Shown here piece by piece: positions 16,569 to 24,698 of a stretch of 64,000 bases of DNA (the stretch's first letter is position 1; each line of letters begins with the position of its first letter). The DNA lies in NCBI GenBank assembly GCA_945787015.1, contig CALZGM010000008.1, positions 1 to 64,000 of the forward strand. Reading direction: 5' to 3'. The notes under the pieces were generated by a model. It saw nothing but the letters and a program-made list of their open reading frames with translations. It was not told the DNA's origin and did no database searches. The position numbers were made by a program, and so were the translations under genes. The stretch comes from an uncultured Roseburia sp. (GTDB lineage: Bacteria > Bacillota > Clostridia > Lachnospirales > Lachnospiraceae).

Positions 16569-17144
16569 ATGAAACTTTTAGAAGAACGCATTCAAAAGGA
16601 TGGTATCGTAAGAGCAGGTAATGTACTAAAGGTTGACAGCTTTATCAATCACCAAATGGATATTCAGCTGTTTTCAGAAATGGCAAAGGAATGGAAGAGA
16701 CTTTTTGCAGGAAAAAATATTACCAAGATTCTTACCATTGAGGCAAGCGGAATCGGTATTGCAGCAGTAACTGCAATGGAGTTTGGCGTTCCGGTTGTAT
16801 TCGCAAAGAAATCCCAGAGCATCAACTTGGATTTTGATAACTACACAACCAAGATTGAGTCATTTACTCACAAGAGAATCTATGATGTAATCGTGTCCAA
16901 AAAGTTCCTTTCCGCAGAGGATCACATTCTCATCATTGATGATTTCCTTGCAAACGGCTGTGCATTGGAAGGCCTTCTTCATATCGTAGAAGAAGCCGGT
17001 GCAACGGTAGAAGGAATCGGCATTGCCATTGAAAAAGGCTTCCAGGTGGGAGGAGAGAAAATCCGCGAACGCGGTATACAGCTTGAATCCCTTGCAATTG
17101 TGGAAAGTATGGATGATGAGACCGGGGAGATTACATTTCGGTAA
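16569..17144 (+). CDS. xpt: Xanthine phosphoribosyltransferase
   Basis: Purine salvage enzyme making XMP from xanthine and PRPP in the cytoplasm, 191 aa, which matches the family's ~190. It opens [12 protein letters not shown] and contains DSFINHQMD, typical of Xpt. The PRPP-binding loop is [16 protein letters not shown] (residues ~125-140), and an ASGIGIA loop near residue 60 binds pyrophosphate. It is the last gene of the nucleoside transport operon and is closed by a strong terminator. Xpt genes are often under a purine riboswitch; none is visible here, so control would be at the transporter promoters. Confidence 0.92.
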   Translation: MKLLEERIQKDGIVRAGNVLKVDSFINHQMDIQLFSEMAKEWKRLFAGKNITKILTIEASGIGIAAVTAMEFGVPVVFAKKSQSINLDFDNYTTKIESFTHKRIYDVIVSKKFLSAEDHILIIDDFLANGCALEGLLHIVEEAGATVEGIGIAIEKGFQVGGEKIRERGIQLESLAIVESMDDETGEITFR

Positions 17145-17148
17145 ATTA

Positions 17149-17187
17149 TTTCCGCCAGGATGTTACAATCTTGGCGGAATTTTTTTA
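17149..17187 (+). terminator. Terminator after xpt
   Basis: Stem TTCCGCCA / TGGCGGAA (right arm 17172-17179) with short inner pairing, followed by a T-run to 17187. Just downstream an inverted repeat TCCTATT (17199-17205) / AATAGGA (17213-17219) precedes the helicase gene and could be an operator. Confidence 0.85.
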
Positions 17188-17264
17188 TAATTAGTCTTTC
17201 CTATTAATACCAAATAGGATAAAATGAATAAGTCGGGATGAATTTATCAATAGTGAGGTATTTC

Positions 17265-20200
17265 ATGAACGAGAAATTCAAACAAATTTCCGGGTTATCA
17301 AGAGAAGCGGAAGAACAGAAACTAGCCGAGGTGATTACGATAGCCCAATCAAATCTTGAGAAAGCGCAGGACGATATATCCAGGATGGATCAGGATGTAG
17401 CGGACCTGTATGCTTCTATCGAACAACAGGACAAGGAAACTCTTATTCTGTGGAATGATGCAACCATAAGACTCAGGCAATTGAAAAGAGAGATGGACAG
17501 GTTCGTAAAGGCTAGAAAAAAGCCATACTTCGGGCGAATCGATTTCAAGGATCCAAACATGAAGTCCGAAGAATCTTACTATATCGGACGTGTTGGCATT
17601 TCAAAAACACCGTCGGAGCCTGTGGTCATAGATTGGCGAGCGCCAATTGCGTCGGTGTATTATGAGAATTCGATTGGACCTTGTCAGTATACGGTAAGTT
17701 CCGAAGGCACCTTTGAGATTGACTTGTTGCGTAAGCGGACTTATACCATCGAAAATGATACGTTAAAAGATTTCTTTGACTCTGATGTTGTTGCAAATGA
17801 TGACCTTTTAACAAGCTATCTTGCGAAAAATAAAAAGGCAGTTCTTGGAGAAATCATTGCAACCATTCAAAAAGAACAGAACTTGATTATTCGCCGTTCC
17901 CCAAAAACCAATATGATTGTGCAGGGGTGTGCCGGCTCCGGTAAGACCACTGTAGCGATGCACAGAATATCGTATATTTTGTACAATTACGAGGATGCAT
18001 TCAGACCGCAGGATTTATATATTATTGGCAGCAATAAAATCCTTTTAAATTACATTACAAGCGTCCTCCCTGATTTGGATGTATACGACGTGTCGCAGAT
18101 GACAATGGAGGAACTTTTTGTAAGGCTCCTTTATGAGGACTGGGACAAAAATAAATACAAAATACGCCCGCTTGACAAAAAGGATGAGGTTACCTGTGTA
18201 AAGGGTACGAAGGAATGGTTTGAGAAGCTTTCCGATTTCTGTGAAAAATTTGAGCGTGAGCAAATCCCGCGTCAGGAAATCTACCTTGATAAAAGTAATA
18301 CCCTGCTTGTCGGAAAGGAATTGATTGATACCTATTGCAAAGAGAACCCCGGAGTGTCCATTCAGGCAAAGCGTCTTATGCTGAACGAAATTCTGATGTC
18401 AAAGTATGAGAATGCCGTTCCGGGCAAATATGTTTCCTATACGCCGGACGAAAAGAAAAGCATGGAGAGGAAATATTCTGTTTTCTTTGGAAAGGACGAA
18501 TGGAAGGGCAGTATTTTTGAAGTCTACAACAGATTCCTGGAAGAACAGAAGGTAACGATTACAGAAAATGCATTTGATGTTTACGATTTGGCAGCCCTCG
18601 CATATTTGTACAAGAGGATCAAGGAAATCGATCCAATCAGAGAGGCAAGTCATGTAGTAATTGATGAAGCACAGGATTTTGGTATGATGGCATACTATTG
18701 TCTGCATTACTGCATGAGAGGCTGTACCTACACGATTATGGGAGATACCTCTCAGAATATCCATTTCGGATATGGACTGAATGACTGGGAAGAACTTCGT
18801 AAGTTAGTCCTCACAGGCACCTATGATGCGTTCGGACTTCTGAAAAAAAGTTACAGAAATACGATTGAGATTTCTAATTTTGCTATGAATATATTGCGCC
18901 ATGGTGATTTCGCAATTTATCCGGTGGAGCCGATTGTACGGCATGGTGAGGACGTAAAGATAGAAAAATGTGTTGATTTACCACAGATGTATGCAAAGTC
19001 GGTTGCGCAGATTAAATCCTGGCAGGCCGAAGGCTATGACACGATCGCGATTATATGCCGCGACGAAAAAGAAACCAAAGAAGTATGGGAGCAGTTAAGA
19101 TGCTACTTGGAACTTTTGGATGGCACGCAGCCTGATGCTGAATTCGGAAACGGGATTATGGTTCTTCCGGCTGCTTATACCAAAGGACTTGAGTTTGATG
19201 CGGTCCTTCTTTTTAATCCGACGAGAGAGCATTATCCATGCGAGGATACCTATGTCAAGCTGCTTTATGTTGCGGCTACAAGAGCTCTGCACCGGCTTGT
19301 CGTGATATGCGATGAGAATCTGACAGGCCTTATCGCAGACCCGGTTGCTAAGGGCAAGCATCAGCAGGAGCTTTCTGCGCCGACGCTTACCAAAGTTTTT
19401 GAGTACGAAAAGAAGAGTCTTACAGAAAAAGAACTCATTGAGCAGAGAATAGCGGAAGGCAATCGTGATATGCGTGAGCGTAACTACATTGGTCCAAAGC
19501 GTATTGTAGTAAATGGTGAAAAGAAGTCATCGGATGATGCTCTGGATATGAAAGCGTATCTGGAAAAATCGAAATCCGCTAAAACAATTCAGAATAATAA
19601 AAAGAATATGACGATTCCGGAAAAAACGGTAGCAAAGAATAGTAACGATAATCAACGCAAGAACGAATCTCCATACGAATACTTATCGATGCCGGATACC
19701 GGTAAGCTTAGACCAAAAGGACATAGCAAGGCAGATTTTTCGATTCGCTGGATGAATAAGAAAGCGGACTGCGTGGAACTGACAAGTCAGGCAGGTATCC
19801 TTCGAGTGATGCCGATTGCATCTGATATCATCAGAGTGACCTTCCACAAGGGGCAGCTTGCAGGGATAGAGCCCGGTTACTTTGATAGAAAGGTAGATCC
19901 GAACACGCAGTTTAAAGTGCGCGAAAGCAAAGATATGGTTGAGATTACAACCGCATCGCTTAGAGTCGTCGTGGAAAAGAAAACAGGCGCAGTGCAGTTT
20001 TTATCTCCGGACGGGAAGTTGCTTTTGTCAGAGAAAAAGACCGAGCCACGTCAGATTGAGGACAATCAGAACTGGACCTATTTTGACTGGGAGAAGAGTG
20101 AGAAACTAAAATGCAGAGGAATTCTGCAAACGGATGTCATGGATGTAACAGCCAAAGCGAGATACATCTCTTTTGGTGGGAAAAATCTTAGGATGCCTCT

Positions 20201-20378
20201 TGTTCTTTCGGGAAAAGGTTATGGTATCTCAGTGGCCGCAGAGGATACTGTGTTATTCTGCAATATTCCGACTTACGGCAACTATATTTATTGCGACAAG
20301 AGCAGGCAGAGTGATTATTATTTTCTGTTTGGCGGAGATAGTGAAAGGACGATGGAGTTGTATCAGAAAAAATTGTGA
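17265..20378 (+). CDS. HelD-like UvrD-family helicase with C-terminal GH31-type beta domain
   Basis: A 1037-aa protein. Residues 1-~80 are a charged coiled coil like the HelD secondary-channel arm. Residues ~215-700 are a UvrD-type ATPase: Walker A VQGCAGSGKTTVAMHR (~220), Walker B VVIDEAQDFGMMAY (~465), MGDTSQNIHFGYG, KGLEFDAVLLFNP, and LLYVAATRALHRL. HelD proteins remove stalled RNA polymerase from DNA. After a basic linker, residues ~815-1037 do not belong to HelD: they read like the N-terminal galactose-mutarotase-like domain of family 31 glycosidases (LRVMPIASDIIRVTF, VQFLSPDGKLLLSE, DKSRQSDYYFLFGG, ending MELYQKKL). The catalytic barrel that should follow is absent. ATG 17265 is chosen because GTGAGG lies 6 nt upstream; ATG 17238 is the alternative. 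Confidence 0.8.
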   Translation: MNEKFKQISGLSREAEEQKLAEVITIAQSNLEKAQDDISRMDQDVADLYASIEQQDKETLILWNDATIRLRQLKREMDRFVKARKKPYFGRIDFKDPNMKSEESYYIGRVGISKTPSEPVVIDWRAPIASVYYENSIGPCQYTVSSEGTFEIDLLRKRTYTIENDTLKDFFDSDVVANDDLLTSYLAKNKKAVLGEIIATIQKEQNLIIRRSPKTNMIVQGCAGSGKTTVAMHRISYILYNYEDAFRPQDLYIIGSNKILLNYITSVLPDLDVYDVSQMTMEELFVRLLYEDWDKNKYKIRPLDKKDEVTCVKGTKEWFEKLSDFCEKFEREQIPRQEIYLDKSNTLLVGKELIDTYCKENPGVSIQAKRLMLNEILMSKYENAVPGKYVSYTPDEKKSMERKYSVFFGKDEWKGSIFEVYNRFLEEQKVTITENAFDVYDLAALAYLYKRIKEIDPIREASHVVIDEAQDFGMMAYYCLHYCMRGCTYTIMGDTSQNIHFGYGLNDWEELRKLVLTGTYDAFGLLKKSYRNTIEISNFAMNILRHGDFAIYPVEPIVRHGEDVKIEKCVDLPQMYAKSVAQIKSWQAEGYDTIAIICRDEKETKEVWEQLRCYLELLDGTQPDAEFGNGIMVLPAAYTKGLEFDAVLLFNPTREHYPCEDTYVKLLYVAATRALHRLVVICDENLTGLIADPVAKGKHQQELSAPTLTKVFEYEKKSLTEKELIEQRIAEGNRDMRERNYIGPKRIVVNGEKKSSDDALDMKAYLEKSKSAKTIQNNKKNMTIPEKTVAKNSNDNQRKNESPYEYLSMPDTGKLRPKGHSKADFSIRWMNKKADCVELTSQAGILRVMPIASDIIRVTFHKGQLAGIEPGYFDRKVDPNTQFKVRESKDMVEITTASLRVVVEKKTGAVQFLSPDGKLLLSEKKTEPRQIEDNQNWTYFDWEKSEKLKCRGILQTDVMDVTAKARYISFGGKNLRMPLVLSGKGYGISVAAEDTVLFCNIPTYGNYIYCDKSRQSDYYFLFGGDSERTMELYQKKL

Positions 20379-20461
20379 ACCAAAGATAGCCAATATGTCA
20401 TTGATATGATACAATAAAGCAATACAGAAATAAAGAGATAAAGAAATATGGAGGATGATAT

Positions 20462-22015
20462 ATGGAAACGGTTATGGAATATGTACCACAGATGTACGCA
20501 ACTTTTTTTGCTTTGGTACCGCCACTCGTAGCGATTTTACTTGCGCTTATTACGAAGGAAGTATATAGCTCCTTGTTTATTGGTATCGTAATTGGTGGAT
20601 TGTTTTATGGAGATATTTTTTCATCTACCTTTAGTTTGGAAAGATCCATCACTCACATTTTTGAAGATGGTATCGTAGGGTCATTAGCAGATCCTTACAA
20701 CGTTGGTATCTTAGTATTTTTAGTTATACTTGGAATTATGGTGTGCCTTATGAATGAAGCTGGTGGTTCTGCAGCATTTGGCAAATGGGCAAGTGTACAT
20801 ATCAAAACACGCGTTGGAGCACAATTAGCTGCTATTGTTCTTGGTATGTTAATCTTCATCGATGATTATTTTAACTGTCTTACCGTTGGTAGTGTTATGA
20901 GACCGGTAACAGACAGTCATAAAGTATCAAGAGCAAAGCTTGCATATTTAATTGATGCAACAGCAGCTCCCATTTGTATTATTGCACCTATTTCATCATG
21001 GGCAGCAGCAGTAACCGGTTTCGTAGAAGGAGAAGATGGTTTTGCAATCTTTATAAAAGCAATTCCTTATAACTACTATGCACTTCTTACTATCGCTGCA
21101 ATGATTGTTATGGTTTTGATGCAGGTTGACTTTGGGCCAATGAAGGTTCATGAAAAGAATGCCTTAAACGGGGATTTAATGACGGTTAAGGATGCACAGT
21201 ATGAAAAGGTTGATTATGAGTTTACGAATACAAAAGGAAAAGTAATCGATTTAGTAATTCCTATTATTGTGTTAGTTATTAGCTGCGTAATCGGAATGAT
21301 TTATACAGGTGGTTTTTTTGAAGGAAACAGCTTTGTTGTAGCGTTTTCAGAAAGTGATGCATCCGTTGGCCTTATGCTTGGAAGTGTGGCAGCACTGATT
21401 CTTACCATCATTTTTTACATGGTTCGAAGAGTGATTAGTTTTAAGAAGATTTGTGAATGTATCCCGGAAGGATTTAAGGCAATGGTTCCGGCTATCTTAA
21501 TTCTTACTTTTGCTTGGACATTAAAAGCTATGACAGATAGTCTTGGCGCGAAATATTTTGTGGCCGGTTTCGTTGATAGCTTATCAGGAAATGTAGTAAA
21601 TACATTGCCAGCAATTATTTTCTTAGTGGCAGTATTCCTTGCTTTTGCAACCGGAACATCATGGGGAACATTTGGTATATTAATTCCTATCGTAGTAGAT
21701 TCTTTCCAGGCAAAGAACCCAGTGCTTATGATTATTGCAATTTCAGCATGTATGGCAGGTGCAGTTTGTGGTGACCATTGTTCACCAATTTCTGATACAA
21801 CTATTATGGCTTCTGCCGGTGCACAGTGTAATCATGTGAGCCATGTTTCCACTCAGCTTCCATATGTTGTTGTAGTTGCAGTTATTTCCTGCCTTTCTTA
21901 TGTTGTAGCCGGTTTTGTACAGAATCCGGTCGTGCCACTTGTACTTGGTATTGCAGCAATCATTCTTGTATTCTACTGTATTAAGTATGTGACACAGTCA
22001 AAGTATGAGGGATAA
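20462..22015 (+). CDS. NhaC-family Na+/H+ antiporter
   Basis: Membrane secondary transporter of 517 aa with about 11-12 hydrophobic segments. The opening ALVPPLVAILLALITKEVYSSLF and the later FATGTSWGTFGILIPIV and GDHCSPISDTTIMAS are hallmarks of the NhaC/Na+-H+ antiporter family (the same superfamily includes amino-acid exchangers, so the exact substrate is not certain). ATG 20462 follows TGGAGGATGATAT. Codon use is strongly biased, suggesting high expression. It is monocistronic as far as I can see; the remnant XRE gene begins 5 nt after its stop, so the cassette described next was inserted or fused immediately behind it. Confidence 0.85.
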   Translation: METVMEYVPQMYATFFALVPPLVAILLALITKEVYSSLFIGIVIGGLFYGDIFSSTFSLERSITHIFEDGIVGSLADPYNVGILVFLVILGIMVCLMNEAGGSAAFGKWASVHIKTRVGAQLAAIVLGMLIFIDDYFNCLTVGSVMRPVTDSHKVSRAKLAYLIDATAAPICIIAPISSWAAAVTGFVEGEDGFAIFIKAIPYNYYALLTIAAMIVMVLMQVDFGPMKVHEKNALNGDLMTVKDAQYEKVDYEFTNTKGKVIDLVIPIIVLVISCVIGMIYTGGFFEGNSFVVAFSESDASVGLMLGSVAALILTIIFYMVRRVISFKKICECIPEGFKAMVPAILILTFAWTLKAMTDSLGAKYFVAGFVDSLSGNVVNTLPAIIFLVAVFLAFATGTSWGTFGILIPIVVDSFQAKNPVLMIIAISACMAGAVCGDHCSPISDTTIMASAGAQCNHVSHVSTQLPYVVVVAVISCLSYVVAGFVQNPVVPLVLGIAAIILVFYCIKYVTQSKYEG

Positions 22016-22019
22016 ATAT

Positions 22020-22203
22020 ATGTTACCTTTAATCAACAAACGGGAAACCGGAATTAATCTACGCAGAATCATGGACAAGCGATGCAATTGTGTGTGGAAA
22101 TAGGACACCGATTGTACCAGACATATCTTTCGAACTGCATGACGCACGAGACAGAAGGTTGTATGCGTACTATGAAAAACTGAATAAGAAGCGTGTGGCA
22201 TAA
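22020..22203 (+). pseudogene. XRE-family regulator, internally deleted copy
   Basis: Remnant of the same regulator that is intact at 43681-44001. The first 20 codons (MLPLINKRETGINLRRIMDK) and the last ~40 (AIVCGNRTPIVPDISFEL, then YAYYEKLNKKRVA) are preserved, but the HTH-encoding middle, roughly 120 bp, is missing at the junction near 22079 and the frame is lost. It cannot encode a DNA-binding protein. Confidence 0.8.
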
Positions 22204-22237
22204 ATTTTTATACTACAGGTTCAATGACAAATGACAT

Positions 22238-22287
22238 ATCCTCCCTTAAAATGATTTTAAAGACAAACATTTTAGGGAGGATTTTTT
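22238..22287 (+). promoter_or_regulatory. SD-sequestering hairpin of XRE cassette, copy 1
   Basis: Left arm ATCCTCCCTTAAAATG (22238-22253) pairs with CATTTTAGGGAGGAT (22268-22282), followed by TTTTTT and the ATG at 22288. The right arm contains the GGGAGGA ribosome site, so the helix hides it; with the T-run it also resembles a terminator. The upstream TTCAATGACAAA is shared with the other two copies. Confidence 0.7.
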
Positions 22288-22847
22288 ATGAGCGAGAAAA
22301 TGTTAGTAACACAGGCTTTGGATGAAAGAGACCTATTGGTAAAGAAAATAGCAGATAAGATTGAAAAAGCAAGCTTTGTTGATACCATCAAGCCGAATGA
22401 AGAAAAGGTATATGCGAAACGAATCGGTAAAGAAGAGTATGCAAAGGAAGCAGAGTCAGCATACCAGCAGATTATGGATTTGATTGATAGATTCCAAAAG
22501 ATTGATGCCGCAATCGTGGATTCAAATGCGAAAACCGAAATCTCTACTTCTTATGGAACTTTTACAGTAGTGAGCGTGTTCGGTTCTGTGATATGAATAA
22601 TAGTCAGCTGCAATCAACTGCGGAAAACATGCGGTTGAGCATTCTGGGAAAAGATAGTAAGGCCAAGGACGAAAAGCCATTAGGTGTTGTTGATGCTTAT
22701 GTGAAGGAGAATACAACGGAACTTGTAGACCCGCTGGATGTTAAAAAGAAATTAGAGGCATTGGAAGAAAAACGCAACACACTTCTGACAGAACTTGATA
22801 CACAGATAAAGGTATCCAATGCAACTACCTTTATTGAAGTAGTATAA
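22288..22847 (+). pseudogene. DIP1984-like coiled-coil protein, internally deleted copy
   Basis: Broken paralogue of the intact gene at 44138-44800. The first ~95 codons (MSEKMLVTQALDERDLLVKK onward to YGTFTV) are conserved. A deletion of roughly 100 bp at about 22570 then removes the segment equivalent to AIALRSRLRGAGAYGG and shifts the frame. The rest (NNSQLQSTAENMRLSILGKD to SNATTFIEV) continues in another frame to the stop at 22845. Two shorter products could be translated, but the original protein cannot. Confidence 0.8.
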
Positions 22848-22858
22848 ATATCTGACTG

Positions 22859-22886
22859 CATCAAGACTCGCTGGCGAGTTTTGATG
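22859..22886 (+). repeat. 13-bp perfect hairpin preceding large RNA copy 1
   Basis: CATCAAGACTCGC (22859-22871) pairs with GCGAGTTTTGATG (22874-22886) around a 2-nt centre, with one G-U pair. It is absent from copy 2, where the coiled-coil stop leads directly into the RNA. It could be an inserted palindrome or the outer stem of a longer transcript. Confidence 0.6.
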
Positions 22887-23313
22887 GCCTGCATTACGAA
22901 AACCTTAAATCCGGCTTCCCGTAACAGGGTTACGTTACAATACAGAAGATACCAATTCTGAACAAATTGGGTTGCTAACTTTAAAAGTGGCGCAGCGGAT
23001 AGCGCACATGGCACGTAACCATGAAGTCGTAGGTTCGAATCCTACCTTTATAGAAAAGTTGGTTTAAAGATGAAAGTAAACATCTCCAATTGAACTGTTT
23101 TGTATTTTCGGTGAACCGTCAAAGGTGAATTGTCAACAATTTTGTTCTTGAATGGTTTTGGGTGAAATGGAAACTTTCGTGTAGACATAGAAATGTGTTG
23201 AAATCCATGAAAAAGGTTAAAGCGTTAAGTCGGTTGGCTGGAGGGAATCCTCATGGCTGTAATGTAGGCGTATATGTAAGAAACAAGCCGTGGCGAAAGC
23301 TGCGGCTTTCTTT
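22887..23313 (+). ncRNA. Large structured RNA with embedded tRNA-like domain, copy 1
   Basis: A 427-nt stretch with no coding frame, closely similar throughout to 44818-45235. Shared landmarks in order: GCCTGCATTACGAAAACCT, a CCGGCTTCCC/GTAACAGGGTTACGTTACA hairpin region, the ACCAATT/AATTGGGT stem, a tRNA-like cloverleaf (22984-23049), GATG/CATC stem, GGTGAAT.GTCAAC block, TTTCGTGTAGACATAGAAAT, a GGAGG/CCTC stem near 23241, and a final GAAA-loop hairpin AAGCCG/CGGCTT (23285-23308) with T-run. Conservation of non-coding sequence together with compensatory changes shows an RNA product. It could belong to a known large-RNA class; I cannot confirm one. Confidence 0.75.
22975..23062 (+). other. 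tRNA-like cloverleaf on extended helix, copy 1
   Basis: Outer helix CTAACTTT (22975-22982) / AAAGTTGG (23055-23062); inner 4-bp acceptor AAAG/CTTT; TG at positions 8-9; D-stem GCGC/GCGC with GG in its loop; anticodon stem CATGG/CCATG with 7-nt loop CACGTAA; 5-nt variable loop; T-stem GTAGG/CCTAC with loop TTCGAAT. The acceptor is too short, an internal loop interrupts it, and position 33 is A instead of U, so it is a tRNA mimic, not a working tRNA gene. Confidence 0.8.
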
Positions 23314-23416
23314 GCAAATTTAATATATTTGCCCAGGTTGTTGGGGGACGTGCTCTCATCCGTTCCGAGCTTGACGGAAAGGATGATGCTTATGAGTACA
23401 TACGAGGAGGTGTAAG

Positions 23417-23944
23417 ATGAGAAAAAGATTTAATTCATCGTTGTATACAGAGGGGAGATTCGGAAAAAGACATAGAGAAACGCTGGACGAGGAAAATCAA
23501 TATCTGTATGCTAAGGGAATTTATCCAACCAAAATAAAAAGAGAAGATTTACCGGAAGATTATATTAGGATTATGAGTAGAACCCATTGGTATCTGAGGG
23601 GATATTTAAAAACTTCGGGAATTGTAGATATAAAGTACGAAATGTGCAAAATCAATCATTTGTTTAAAGATGACTATTTGTATATTTCATATCATGAGCC
23701 TCTACGGAAGGAGCAGATTACAAGGGGATATTCAGACTATGTAAATGAAGATGTGTGTATCTGCGGAAGTGATATTATTTCAGTACTGCTGGCAGCAGAA
23801 AAATATTCGGGATATGACATATCAGAAATCAAGAAACAAATCGAAGAAAAAAGAATCTGGTATAAAGAAAATTGTTATGAGGACTATTGTCGTCAGTTTG
23901 GTGATGCGGATGTGGATTTGTTTGAGAGATATGCAAATGATTGA
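23417..23944 (+). CDS. Hypothetical protein downstream of large RNA copy 1
   Basis: A 175-aa soluble protein of unknown family, rich in Tyr, Arg, Lys and Glu. ATG 23417 follows GAGGAGGTGTAAG, a strong ribosome site. Visible pieces: a basic N-terminus (MRKRFNSSLYTEGRFGKRHRET, as two short basic clusters), a central SRTHWYLRGYLKTSG, and an acidic end. There is no membrane segment or recognised motif. It occupies the place taken by the NYN/PIN-like RNase gene in the paralogous cassette at 45315, so it may be an alternative partner of the RNA module. The 103 nt between the RNA end and this gene hold no other gene. Confidence 0.55.
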   Translation: MRKRFNSSLYTEGRFGKRHRETLDEENQYLYAKGIYPTKIKREDLPEDYIRIMSRTHWYLRGYLKTSGIVDIKYEMCKINHLFKDDYLYISYHEPLRKEQITRGYSDYVNEDVCICGSDIISVLLAAEKYSGYDISEIKKQIEEKRIWYKENCYEDYCRQFGDADVDLFERYAND

Positions 23945-24160
23945 GGCTCCATATTAGAACCTTAGCGCAATCTTATAGTGGAGGAAAGGGCTATATGTAA
24001 GGAACAACAGAATGTATATGTAGTGGGAGTGAATATGAAAGAAAAACCATTTACTAGTGTTATTGATATAATATATGTAACATATTTCATTACAAAAAGA
24101 AACTTCCTTTTTATTGAATCTGTGCTAATATTATTTTTAGATAAAATACGTGCACAATAA
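23943..24160 (+). pseudogene. Decayed gene fragment (xCKEQQNVYVVGVN) with degenerate hairpin
   Basis: After GTGGAGGAAAGGGCT the frame reads ICKEQQNVYVVGVNMKEKPF and soon becomes low-complexity Ile/Phe-rich. The same start, MCNEQKNV, appears at 45990 in the paralogous locus behind a similar ribosome site, and there a stop follows at once. Both look like remains of one gene. A weak relative of the 21-bp GAGGTTCC hairpin lies at 23943-23963. No product is likely. Confidence 0.4.
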
Positions 24161-24168
24161 TAAAGTGT

Positions 24169-24207
24169 CAAATTTGGCCATTTATTATCCTCAGATCGTT
24201 GTATACT
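24169..24207 (+). promoter_or_regulatory. Putative WYL-regulated promoter, operon A
   Basis: A palindromic core CAAATTTG (24169-24176) inside GTGTCAAATTTGGCCATTT, and a -10 TATACT (24202-24207). The palindrome begins 33 bp before the -10 box, exactly as at 32686-32724, and no good -35 box has 17-bp spacing. That layout fits an activator site near -41. Confidence 0.6.
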
Positions 24208-24250
24208 CCTATCATAAGTTGAGACAACAAAGCAAATGGAGGATACGAAA

Positions 24251-24667
24251 ATGAAAGAGAATTTTAACTTAAAGAAATTTGAAGAAAAATACGGAAAAGT
24301 ATATGGAAGAAATTCAAAAAATGCGCGTATCTATAAACATTCGGGAAATTGGGCAAGAAAACCGTTAAATTTCTTTTCAGCAAATGCAAAGAGAGCAGTT
24401 GCTACGGCATTAGAAATTGAGGCAAATCTGTGTGTATGGAATGAGGAATCATCTGAATGGGATGTTGTATTAGATATTGACTGGCTTTATGAAGAGCACG
24501 ATGATGAGGATGCAGCAGAATTGATAAAAATAGGTCTTGATAAAATAGGACTTAAAAGAAGAGATATATCGTCAGGAAAAGAGTACGAATGGGCGTACAG
24601 AGGTTATGAAATGGAGGATATTCCAAAAGGGGCTCATTATTTGGCAAATGGTATTTTTTTTAACTGA
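24251..24667 (+). CDS. Hypothetical protein, first gene of AddAB-like operon
   Basis: A 138-aa acidic protein I do not recognise. I use ATG 24251 because GGAGGAT lies 5-6 nt before it. It opens MKENFNLKKFEEKYGKVYGR, has a basic middle (HSGNWARKPLNFFSANAKRA) and an acidic segment WLYEEHDDEDAAELIKIG, and ends KGAHYLANGIFFN. There is no signal, membrane helix or metal site. It is the first gene after the CAAATTTG promoter and is followed 31 nt later by the phosphatase gene, so it belongs to the nuclease-helicase operon and is probably a small accessory subunit. Confidence 0.55.
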   Translation: MKENFNLKKFEEKYGKVYGRNSKNARIYKHSGNWARKPLNFFSANAKRAVATALEIEANLCVWNEESSEWDVVLDIDWLYEEHDDEDAAELIKIGLDKIGLKRRDISSGKEYEWAYRGYEMEDIPKGAHYLANGIFFN

Positions 24668-24698
24668 TTCATTTTAGGTGAAAGAGGAGGGAAGAATA

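Noticed and set aside
22984..23049. Calling the cloverleaf a functional tRNA-Thr gene (anticodon CGT; AGT in the second copy)
   Set aside because: The acceptor stem has only 4 bp before an internal loop, position 33 is A in copy 1, there is no CCA or processed 3' end context, and the fold is embedded in a longer conserved RNA.
22887..23313. Naming the large RNA as ROOL, GOLLD or YrlA
   Set aside because: I recall that these classes are large or tRNA-related, but I cannot match specific consensus elements by eye, and no Ro/Rsr gene is present. Needs a covariance search.
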